Assembly: GCA_003151665.1 (NCBI GenBank)
Contig: PLYD01000106.1
Location: 3,036 to 19,410, forward strand
Length of the DNA stretch: 16,375 bases
Origin: Candidatus Dormiibacterota bacterium
Lineage (GTDB): Bacteria > Chloroflexota > Dormibacteria > Dormibacterales > Dormibacteraceae
Direction of reading: 5' to 3'
The notes beneath the pieces were generated by a model that was not told where the DNA came from, made no database searches, and saw only the letters and a program-made list of their open reading frames with translations. This document shows, piece after piece, positions 5,416 to 12,070 of this stretch (position 1 is its first letter; every line of letters starts with the position of its first letter). The translations under genes were made by a program, and so were the position numbers.

Positions 5416-6641
5416 AGTCCGCCCTGCCGCAGCACGTTCATCACGAGCGGGATCTCGAGGAGGAGGTCGCTGGCAAGAAGCCCGGACTCACCCAGGCGCT
5501 GCGACAACCGTCTACCCGCGGCGGCGTGGATGTAGACGCCGGTGACCGCAGCCTCATAAGGGTTCGATCCCTGCGCGAGCAGGCCCCCGATGATTCCCGA
5601 CAGCACATCGCCGGTGCCGCCGGTGGCGAGCGCCGGAACCTCATGAGGGTCCTCGCTGGTGCGCCCGTCGGGGTGCGCGACGACGGTCCTGGCTCCCTTC
5701 AGCACCACGACAGCCCCCCACTCCTTCGCTGCTTTCCGCGCCGTGCCGACCCGATCGGCGGCTATGGCCTCGACTGTCTTGCCGGTAAGCCGCGCCATCT
5801 CGCCGGGGTGAGGGGTCAGCACGCGATTCTTGCCGAGCTTGGATTTGGAGCGAGGAGCATCCGCCAGCGCATTGAGGGCGTCGGCGTCAACGACCAGCGG
5901 GCATGTGACGTGCTGAACGAGGTCGAGCACGAGGCGCCAGGTGGAGCGGTCGCGACCCAGACCGGGGCCGATCACGCCGGCCTCGGCGGTGGCGAGCTGG
6001 CGCAGCACCGAGTCGTAGGCGGCGTGGCCGACAGCGCCCGGTGCGACCTCCGGCATGGGCGTGGCCATGACCTCCGTGCACTTTGCGGCCAGGATCGGAT
6101 AGATGGTCTCGGCGACCAGGAGTCTCACTAGCCCTGCGCCAGACCTGGCCGCCGCGGTCGCCGAAAGGTAGGCGGCGCCCGTGAAACCGAGGCTGCCGGC
6201 CAGCACGACGACCGTGCCAAAGGTTCCCTTATGGGCGTCGCGAGGCCGGTCGGGAAGAACCGTGGCCTCGGGGGCAGGAAGAAGGTCGTCCACGACATCG
6301 GGCATCTCGAGGTGAGCGGTTGCCACTGCCAGGGAGCTGTGGTGGGTGATGCTCACCTCGACGCGGGCGCCGCGGTCGTTACCCAGCAGGCGGACGCGCG
6401 GTGCACCGCTCGCCCCGGGGAGGACCTCGATGCGGCGGCGTGGGAAGCAGATTCCCGTCCCGTCAAAGCACTTGATCACCGCTTCCTTGGCCGCCCAGCG
6501 GCCGGCGAGGCGCTCGGAGTTGCCGGCGCAGTAGGCGACTTCGGCGGGCGTGTAGACCTTGCGCAGGAAGCCGGGGCCGGAGCGCTTGACCGCTAGCGCG
6601 ACTCGGTCAACCGAAACTGCATCGACTCCAATGCGCTGCAC
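5412..6641 (-). CDS. Fusion: holo-ACP synthase (AcpS) + NAD(P)H-hydrate dehydratase (NnrD)
   Basis: One 409-residue protein carries two enzymes. Residues 1-112 are AcpS, which transfers 4'-phosphopantetheine from CoA to acyl carrier protein: GVDAVSVDRV holds the metal-binding Asp7, and WAAKEAVIK holds Lys52-Glu53. Residues about 130-409 are NnrD, the ADP-dependent dehydratase that repairs hydrated NADH/NADPH: HKGTFGTVVVLAGS (137-150), GPGLGR (225-230), TPHPGEMARL (276-285) and the signature ATGGTGDVLSGIIGG (339-353). The linker is only about 18 residues. The NnrE epimerase domain normally fused in front of NnrD is absent. GTG at 6641 is used because MQRIGVD matches AcpS N-termini. Its stop overlaps the likely alr start. 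Both active sites look intact. Confidence 0.93.
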   Translation of the reverse strand: MQRIGVDAVSVDRVALAVKRSGPGFLRKVYTPAEVAYCAGNSERLAGRWAAKEAVIKCFDGTGICFPRRRIEVLPGASGAPRVRLLGNDRGARVEVSITHHSSLAVATAHLEMPDVVDDLLPAPEATVLPDRPRDAHKGTFGTVVVLAGSLGFTGAAYLSATAAARSGAGLVRLLVAETIYPILAAKCTEVMATPMPEVAPGAVGHAAYDSVLRQLATAEAGVIGPGLGRDRSTWRLVLDLVQHVTCPLVVDADALNALADAPRSKSKLGKNRVLTPHPGEMARLTGKTVEAIAADRVGTARKAAKEWGAVVVLKGARTVVAHPDGRTSEDPHEVPALATGGTGDVLSGIIGGLLAQGSNPYEAAVTGVYIHAAAGRRLSQRLGESGLLASDLLLEIPLVMNVLRQGGL

Positions 6642-6695
6642 GGGCTAATTGTCTGCTTTGAGCGGTGGGTGCAAGTACCGCCCCGCTCCCCAACC

Positions 6696-6722
6696 TTCTC
6701 CCCTGCGGGGAGAGGGAGAACG
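6696..6722. repeat. REP-like palindrome between glmS and acpS-nnrD
   Basis: CTCCCCTGCGGGGAG (6698-6712) is a perfect 6-bp stem with a TGC loop. An outer TTCTCCC..GGGAGAA pairing (6696-6702 with 6714-6720) is an alternative fold. It lies in the 86-base gap between glmS and acpS-nnrD, both on the minus strand. No T-run follows in the minus direction, so it is better seen as a dispersed intergenic repeat than a terminator. A related but diverged unit is at 1761-1812. Confidence 0.55.
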
Positions 6723-6727
6723 GCCGC

Positions 6728-8575
6728 CTATTCGACCGTTACGGACTTCGCCAGGTTTCTCGGCTGATCCACGTCTTGGCCAAGCTCGACTGCCACGCGG
6801 TAGGCGAACAGTTGCAGCATCACTGTGTTCAGGATTGCTCCGGCCGCTTCTTCGACCGCGGGCATTACGAATACGTCCGTTGCGACGCCATCCAGTGAGT
6901 GGTCACCTTCGGTCACGAGCGCGAGGACCGGCGCGTTGCGCGCCACGATCTCGTGTACGTTGCTGACCATCTTGTCTTTGGTCGCACTCGAGGTGCACAC
7001 GGCGACGACAGGAAAATTCTCGTCGAGCATCGCGATAGGGCCGTGTTTGAGCTCGCCACCTGTGACGCCTTCCGCGTGGATGTACGAAACCTCCTTCAGC
7101 TTGATTGCGCCCTCGAGGGCGATCGCGTATCCGAGCCCACGCCCCGTGTACATGAAGTTGCGATAGCGGCTGTACTTCTTCGCGATCTGCGCGATCTCTT
7201 TCTCGCGGGCGACTATCCCTTCCACGTGGTCCGGGAGCGCGCGCAAAGATTCGACCAGCTCGTGACGCCGCTCCAGCGAAACGCGCCCGTGGACTGTTGC
7301 CATGCGCAGGCCGAGCAGGTACAGGCTGACGAGATGCGCGAGCAGAGTCTTGGTGGACGCGACTCCGATCTCGGGGCCGGAGTGCAGGTAGATGGCGCCG
7401 TCAGCGTCGCGCGCCGCGGAGCTGGCGACGACGTTGGTAACCACAACTGTCCGCGCCCCGCGCTCCTTCGCCTGGTGCAGTCCAACCAGCGTGTCGGCAG
7501 TCTCACCCGACTGCGTGAGCACCACGGCAAGCGAGCCATCCTCGGAAAATGTCGGCCGGCGATAGCGGAACTCCGAGGCGTCCATCGCCTTGGCCGGAAT
7601 GCCTGCCCAATCCTCGATGACGTACTCCCCAACCATCGCCGCGTGAAGCGACGTGCCCATCCCGAGCAGGAGAACTTCGCGGTACCGGCGCATCTCCTCG
7701 TCGGGAACGTCGAACTCGCGGAACGTGACGATGCCGTCGTCGGTCAGCCTTCCACGCATCGCATTGGCCACCGCTTCTGACGATTCGTGAATCTCTTTGA
7801 GCATGAAGTGCGGGTAGCCGCCCTTCTGCGCCTGGCTCAGATCCCAATCGACGTGGATGAGCTTGGGCTGGACGCTGACGCCATCGAGCGTTGAGACCTG
7901 CGCGCCGAGCGGAGTGACTGCGACGACCTCACCTTCGCCGAGCACGAGCACGCGCTTGGTGTACGGGATGATCGCCGTAATGTCCGAAGCGATGTAGTAC
8001 TCGTGGTCGCCGAGTCCAACCACCAGCGGTGCGTTGAGCCGCGCCCCGATGAGGAGCTCCGGGTCGTCAGTCGAGAACATCGCCAGTGCGTAAGCACCGC
8101 GGATGCGCTTCAAGGCGGTGCGGACGGCGCTGAGGAAGTCCCCCTTGTAGTTGGCTTCGATCAGGTGAGGAACGACCTCGGTGTCGGTGTCGGAGGTGAA
8201 CTCATGGCCCGCTGCTTCCAGTTCGGCCTTCAGCTCGGCGAAGTTTTCGATGATGCCGTTGTGGACGACGAAGATCCGGTTGTGGCAGTCGGTGTGCGGG
8301 TGGGCGTTGACGTAGGTCGGCTTCCCGTGAGTCGCCCAGCGCGTGTGGCCGATCCCCAGCTTGCCAGTCGGCATGTTGGCCTTGAGCTTCTCGATCAGCA
8401 CGTCCACCTTGGCCTCTGACTTAGTGATGCTCGTGTGGTTGGCCGTGCCTGCGGTCGGCATCTCGAGCACGGCGACGCCAGCCGAGTCATAGCCGCGGTA
8501 CTCGAGGCGCTTCAGGCTCTCCATCAGGATCGGAGTCGCCTCCTGGTCGCCGAGGCAGCCGATGATTCCGCACAT
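6728..8575 (-). CDS. glmS: Glucosamine-6-phosphate synthase (isomerizing) GlmS
   Basis: GlmS makes glucosamine-6-phosphate from fructose-6-phosphate and glutamine, the entry step to UDP-GlcNAc and cell wall. The 615 residues match the full family length. The N-terminal class II glutaminase domain starts MCGIIG, with Cys2 as nucleophile after Met removal, and continues with RGYDSAG, GHTRWATHG and HNGIIENF. Two sugar-isomerase (SIS) domains follow: LLLGMGTSLHAAM and LTQSGETADT in the first, YTGRGLGYAIALEGAIKLKEVSYIHAEG and GGELKHGPIAML in the second. The C-terminus DQPRNLAKSVTVE is the conserved active-site tail. A Shine-Dalgarno AGGAG sits about 12 bases before the ATG. No glmS ribozyme is evident in the 78-base leader. 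It lies directly downstream of cdaA-cdaR, which in Bacillus precede glmM and glmS. Confidence 0.97.
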   Translation of the reverse strand: MCGIIGCLGDQEATPILMESLKRLEYRGYDSAGVAVLEMPTAGTANHTSITKSEAKVDVLIEKLKANMPTGKLGIGHTRWATHGKPTYVNAHPHTDCHNRIFVVHNGIIENFAELKAELEAAGHEFTSDTDTEVVPHLIEANYKGDFLSAVRTALKRIRGAYALAMFSTDDPELLIGARLNAPLVVGLGDHEYYIASDITAIIPYTKRVLVLGEGEVVAVTPLGAQVSTLDGVSVQPKLIHVDWDLSQAQKGGYPHFMLKEIHESSEAVANAMRGRLTDDGIVTFREFDVPDEEMRRYREVLLLGMGTSLHAAMVGEYVIEDWAGIPAKAMDASEFRYRRPTFSEDGSLAVVLTQSGETADTLVGLHQAKERGARTVVVTNVVASSAARDADGAIYLHSGPEIGVASTKTLLAHLVSLYLLGLRMATVHGRVSLERRHELVESLRALPDHVEGIVAREKEIAQIAKKYSRYRNFMYTGRGLGYAIALEGAIKLKEVSYIHAEGVTGGELKHGPIAMLDENFPVVAVCTSSATKDKMVSNVHEIVARNAPVLALVTEGDHSLDGVATDVFVMPAVEEAAGAILNTVMLQLFAYRVAVELGQDVDQPRNLAKSVTVE

Positions 8576-8653
8576 GTCTACAGAACTCCTACCCGGGGTT
8601 GTTTCGACGCATTCCTTGAACGGACCCGGCCCGATTCAGGTTACAGAAGCGGC

Positions 8654-9640
8654 TTAGGGCGATGGTGTGGGAGACGGCTGGACGGCAGGGTCGGGCGAGA
8701 TCATGTAGGTAACGCGGACGGGCACATCCGGCCCCGTGACCCCGGCTGGATAAGGAATCGCCACGCTGACTGTGAAGTTCGAGGTGTGGCCTCTGAGATC
8801 GGCCGCGGGCAGGGTCAAGCTCGTGACCTTGAGGAGGGCGCCGGCACGGCCACTGACCACGATAACAACTGGGTTAAAGCTGATCCCGGTGAGGTGATAA
8901 CCGGCCGGAGGCAGATGTGACGGAGGCGCGACGATCAGCACCAGCTGCTTACTCGTGGTGTTGGTCTTAGCTGTTATCCGGACTTCCGCAGAGGCGGGAG
9001 ACAAGCTGGAATTTGGCGTGGTCTTCGAGAAGTTCGCCGCGTCCAATGGAATGCCGTTTTGCTCCAAGGTGATTGGCCAGTTCGGAAAATCTATGAAGTC
9101 GCTCTGAACCGTTCCGCTGAAATCTGCGTATGCGTTCAACTTCGTCTCCAAGCTCGCGGGGCCGTCAAAGTTGACCAAGCACGGAGTGTTCGGGCACGCC
9201 GCCTGAGCTTTGCTGACCACCCATCCCGAAGCCACGAACGGATAGCGGACCTGAACAGTGAGCGCCACGGTCTTCCGCTGGTCGATATCCAGGACGTATG
9301 GCACCGACTGATTCTGGACATACGTACCCGGTACAACTGACTTGACAGTCAGGTTGACCTTGACCCCCAGACCAGGGGTGGCCTTCGAAAGATCGAAGTT
9401 GGCAATGAGGCTGCTGGCGGTCATCGACTGGATCGCGTCTGCCAAACCCGTGACGCGGACGGTGGTCTTGGTCGGCCCGTTGATGACGATCAGGTTGTCT
9501 GGAATCGGGCCGTAGGAGATCGAGGCGATCAGCGTCTTAAAGGTGGGCGGGTTCTGCGAAAACGCGACAGCGCCCAACATCAAGACCGAAAGCCCAATCG
9601 CCAGCAGCTTGAGACGCCAACTTTCTGTGACCCAGTTCAC
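8654..9640 (-). CDS. cdaR: CdaR, YbbR-domain regulator of c-di-AMP synthase
   Basis: CdaR is a membrane-anchored extracytoplasmic protein that binds and modulates CdaA. The 328-residue product has a single N-terminal membrane anchor (about residues 10-28, LKLLAIGLSVLMLGAVAFS) preceded by WRLKL, a typical YbbR start. Beta-rich YbbR-type repeats follow (for example NLIVINGPTKTTVRVTGLADAI and later GYHLTGISFNPVVIVVSG). The C-terminus is a short Pro/Ser/Thr tail (QPSPTPSP). The GTG start overlaps the cdaA stop as GTGA (9637-9640), consistent with coupled production of partners. YbbR repeats are divergent, so most support comes from topology, a few motifs and the position right after cdaA. It is 78 bases upstream of glmS, on the same strand. 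Confidence 0.85.
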   Translation of the reverse strand: MNWVTESWRLKLLAIGLSVLMLGAVAFSQNPPTFKTLIASISYGPIPDNLIVINGPTKTTVRVTGLADAIQSMTASSLIANFDLSKATPGLGVKVNLTVKSVVPGTYVQNQSVPYVLDIDQRKTVALTVQVRYPFVASGWVVSKAQAACPNTPCLVNFDGPASLETKLNAYADFSGTVQSDFIDFPNWPITLEQNGIPLDAANFSKTTPNSSLSPASAEVRITAKTNTTSKQLVLIVAPPSHLPPAGYHLTGISFNPVVIVVSGRAGALLKVTSLTLPAADLRGHTSNFTVSVAIPYPAGVTGPDVPVRVTYMISPDPAVQPSPTPSP

Positions 9641-10470
9641 TTCCGCCGCCCAAGGAACCCGTTGCCGTTAGATACCGGACCCGGAACCCTGACGCTGACG
9701 ACACGCCTAAGACTGTCGCCGTCCAGGTTCCGCGTGATCTTGCCTTCCTCTATCACTGATATTGCCCCCGTCTCCTCAGAGACTACGAGCACAAGTGCGT
9801 CCGATGCCAGTGACAGACCCAGCGCCGCCCGATGCCGCGTGCCCAACCGCTCCCTCACGACGCCTTCTTCCGGCAAAGGGAGAAGGCAGCCCGCGGCGAT
9901 GATTCGGTTCCCGCGCACGATCACGGCTCCGTCGTGCAGCGGTGAGTTGGGGTAGAAAATGGACTGGAGAAATTCCGCGGAGATCTCTCCATTGATACGG
10001 ACTCCCGTCGCCGCATAGTCCTCCAGGCCAACGTCGCGCTCGAAAGCGATCAGGGCGCCGTTCTTGCGAGCACTTAACCGCTCAACCGCGCGGATCGCCT
10101 CCGAGATGGCCTGGCTGTAAAGGCTGGTGCTGTAGCTGGAGAGCGGACGGCCAAGCTTGCCGAGACGTCCGATCTGGTCCAGCGCTCGTCGGAGCTCGGG
10201 CTGGAACATCACGATGACGCCGATCAGGATGAAGAAGCCTGCGTTCTTGAACAGCCAGCTCAGCAGGAGAAGGTTCAACTGCGTCGCCAAGACACCGACC
10301 ACCGCAAGGAGCACGATGCCGACCAGGATCTGCGTACCCTGGGTGCCCCTGAGTAGTCGAAGCAGCTGATATACGACAAACGCGACTACGGCGACGTCGA
10401 TCACCTCAAACCAGCCAAGGTGGCGAACCACCTCGTTGAGCTGGGTCAGGAAATCAGAAATCGATGTCAC
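9637..10470 (-). CDS. cdaA: Diadenylate cyclase CdaA (c-di-AMP synthase)
   Basis: CdaA condenses two ATP into cyclic di-AMP, a second messenger controlling potassium, osmolyte and wall balance. The frame is open far upstream, but that part lies antiparallel in frame shadow of argF. GTG at 10470 overlaps the argF stop (GTGA) and gives 277 residues, the normal CdaA length. Three membrane helices occupy about residues 24-42, 47-69 and 77-90, with the usual FQPELRRALDQIGR (89-102) after them. The DAC catalytic domain shows SPLHDGAVIV (DGA at 180-182) and GTRHRAALG (RHR at 212-214), the two signature motifs. It is coupled to argF upstream and cdaR downstream. All catalytic residues I can check are present. 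Confidence 0.96.
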   Translation of the reverse strand: MTSISDFLTQLNEVVRHLGWFEVIDVAVVAFVVYQLLRLLRGTQGTQILVGIVLLAVVGVLATQLNLLLLSWLFKNAGFFILIGVIVMFQPELRRALDQIGRLGKLGRPLSSYSTSLYSQAISEAIRAVERLSARKNGALIAFERDVGLEDYAATGVRINGEISAEFLQSIFYPNSPLHDGAVIVRGNRIIAAGCLLPLPEEGVVRERLGTRHRAALGLSLASDALVLVVSEETGAISVIEEGKITRNLDGDSLRRVVSVRVPGPVSNGNGFLGRRK

Positions 10471-11402
10471 TTTGCAGCTCCGAAAAGCTGGGCCATCAGC
10501 GCCATCTGGGCGTACAGGCGGTTGGCCGCCTGCTGGAAGACCACCGACCGCGGGCCATCGATGACCTCGTCGGTCACCTCCTCGCCCCGGTGGGCCGGAA
10601 GGCAATGCATGAATACAGCGGCCGGCGCTGCGTCCATCAACGCCTGGTTGACCTGGTAGCCGGCAAACGTCTTGCGCCTCACCTCTCGCTCGCTTTCCTG
10701 CCCCATCGAGGCCCACACGTCCGTATAGATGGCTGTCGCGCCAGCCACGTGCGCGACGTCGGTGCTCAGGGTAACCCCGGATCCCCCGTTTCCGGCCGGT
10801 AGGCTGCCGTCCACGGCATCGGCCGGAGGAGCGTAACCAGGCGGCGTGATCACGGTCAGGGAGAAGCCCATGAGCTCGGACGCTTCGATGATAGAAACCG
10901 CGATGTTGTTGCCATCGCCGATGTACACAACCTTTTGCTGCCCGAGAGGGCCGCACACCTCCTCGAGCGTCATGAGATCGGCCAGGATCTGGCAGGGGTG
11001 AGAACGATTGGTCAATGCGTTGATCACCGGCTTTTCCGAAGCAGCGGCAAGCTCGAGGAGGTCGACATGCAAGCGCAAACGCGCGACCACCCCGTCCACG
11101 TAACTGTCCAGCACCCGGGCAGCGTCGCCGACCGTCTCCCTGACGCCCAGCTGGACGTCCTGCTCGGTCAGGTTCGTCACCCTACCGCCGAGGCGCCCGA
11201 TCCCCACCTCGAACGAGACCCTCGTTCTGTGCGAGGGCTTTTGAAAGAGCAGGGCGATGTGGCGGCCCTCGAGGGGCCGCCCGGTCCAGCGGCCGGCTTT
11301 GATCGCATGAGCGAGGTCGAGCAGCTCGCGGAGCTCGGCCGGCTCGAGATCGGCGACGTCGAGGAAGTCGCGGCCTGAAAGAGCGCCCACATAAGGGATC
11401 AT
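10467..11402 (-). CDS. argF: Ornithine carbamoyltransferase
   Basis: This enzyme joins carbamoyl phosphate and ornithine to give citrulline in arginine synthesis. The 311-residue length is normal. The carbamoyl-phosphate loop reads SHRTRVSFE at 57-65, HPCQ is at 135-138, the ornithine-binding DVWASMGQE at 228-236, and the catalytic HCLPAHRGEEV at 266-276. The first motif is usually STRTR; here His replaces Thr, while the Ser and both Arg remain. The SMG and HCLP motifs favour ornithine as substrate rather than aspartate. It starts 14 bases after the upstream membrane-protein gene, and its stop overlaps cdaA, so an amino-acid gene heads the c-di-AMP/wall operon. No other arginine gene is visible in the window. 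Confidence 0.95.
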   Translation of the reverse strand: MIPYVGALSGRDFLDVADLEPAELRELLDLAHAIKAGRWTGRPLEGRHIALLFQKPSHRTRVSFEVGIGRLGGRVTNLTEQDVQLGVRETVGDAARVLDSYVDGVVARLRLHVDLLELAAASEKPVINALTNRSHPCQILADLMTLEEVCGPLGQQKVVYIGDGNNIAVSIIEASELMGFSLTVITPPGYAPPADAVDGSLPAGNGGSGVTLSTDVAHVAGATAIYTDVWASMGQESEREVRRKTFAGYQVNQALMDAAPAAVFMHCLPAHRGEEVTDEVIDGPRSVVFQQAANRLYAQMALMAQLFGAAK

Positions 11403-11416
11403 GATGCTGCGCCCGG

Positions 11417-11953
11417 CTACAGGCGCGGTTCGATCAGCTCCCCGGCCATTACGTCCGTAACTATCAGGTCGCGGACCGAGTCGAATTCCGGGAGGCGACC
11501 GCGTAGTTTCGCGTCATCCCGCAAGCGGAGGATGAGGTCTCGACAGGCCACAGGCTGCAGTCCGAACTGCGCCGGCTTGAAACCGACCGGAGGCTCGTTG
11601 CGGAACTGAATAGTCAGGCGGTCGGTCAGGTGGAGGTCGGGCCAGGAGCCGGGGTCGGCCAGCGTGACCGTCTCCATGCGGTTCCAGACCGCCCTGATCT
11701 CGTGCCGTCCCTGGATGATCACGATCCTGTCGCGGAACAGGCCAAGCCGTCCGAGGGGCCAGGATCGAAGTTTCAGCGCAGCCGAGGCGGTCACGGCAGC
11801 TGCGGCGATCGAACCCGCCGCCAGGGCAATCGAGGCAACCCAGCCGCCGGGCAACCGCGCCGCGCCGGCAGCCAGAAGCGCGAAGAGCAGCACGAAAGCA
11901 AGTCCTGAGGCCCCCAGGGTCACAATCGGCCGGCGCGATCGTACGTAGATCAT
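11417..11953 (-). CDS. Two-segment membrane protein with possible PH-like domain
   Basis: The 178-residue protein begins with two hydrophobic segments, about residues 11-33 and 38-60, separated by a short LPGG turn. The rest is soluble. Residues about 68-150 (GLFRDRIVIIQGRHEIRAVWNRMETVTLAD, then DRLTIQFRNEPPVGF) resemble the beta-rich start of bacterial PH-like domains found in small membrane proteins, but I cannot confirm the family. No catalytic motif is seen. ATG at 11953 follows a G-rich stretch (GGTGGGG) that could serve as ribosome-binding site. It heads the minus-strand run, 14 bases before argF, and is divergent from the acyl-CoA synthetase. Function is unknown. Confidence 0.65.
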   Translation of the reverse strand: MIYVRSRRPIVTLGASGLAFVLLFALLAAGAARLPGGWVASIALAAGSIAAAAVTASAALKLRSWPLGRLGLFRDRIVIIQGRHEIRAVWNRMETVTLADPGSWPDLHLTDRLTIQFRNEPPVGFKPAQFGLQPVACRDLILRLRDDAKLRGRLPEFDSVRDLIVTDVMAGELIEPRL

Positions 11954-12050
11954 CGACGCCCCACCATCGGTAGTTTAGGCTCCCCCCGTGACATGCGACC
12001 CCCTGGGCTGCATGATGTTTGGACCCCTAATCGAATTGTCCGGGGTGCCA

Positions 12051-12062
12051 GAGGAAGAGGAG
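12051..12062 (+). promoter_or_regulatory. Strong Shine-Dalgarno fixing the acyl-CoA synthetase start
   Basis: GAGGAAGAGGAG ends 8 bases before ATG 12071. The frame is also open from an ATG at 11993, but that one lacks a comparable site and would add 26 residues without family resemblance. The remaining 11954-12050 stretch is the divergent promoter region; I see no clear -35/-10 pair in it. Confidence 0.7.
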
Positions 12063-12070
12063 TGGAACAC

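Noticed and set aside
10471..10956. N-terminal extension of cdaA (162 residues)
   Set aside because: It lies wholly over argF in another frame and has Arg/Gly-rich shadow composition. GTG at 10470 gives the family length and a GTGA overlap.
12028..12052. Hairpin in the divergent promoter region (ACCCC..GGGGT)
   Set aside because: Five base pairs around a long loop in GC-rich DNA is expected by chance; no operator-like repeat accompanies it.
11993..12070. Longer start for the acyl-CoA synthetase
   Set aside because: No family resemblance in the 26 extra residues; the strong ribosome-binding site precedes ATG 12071.
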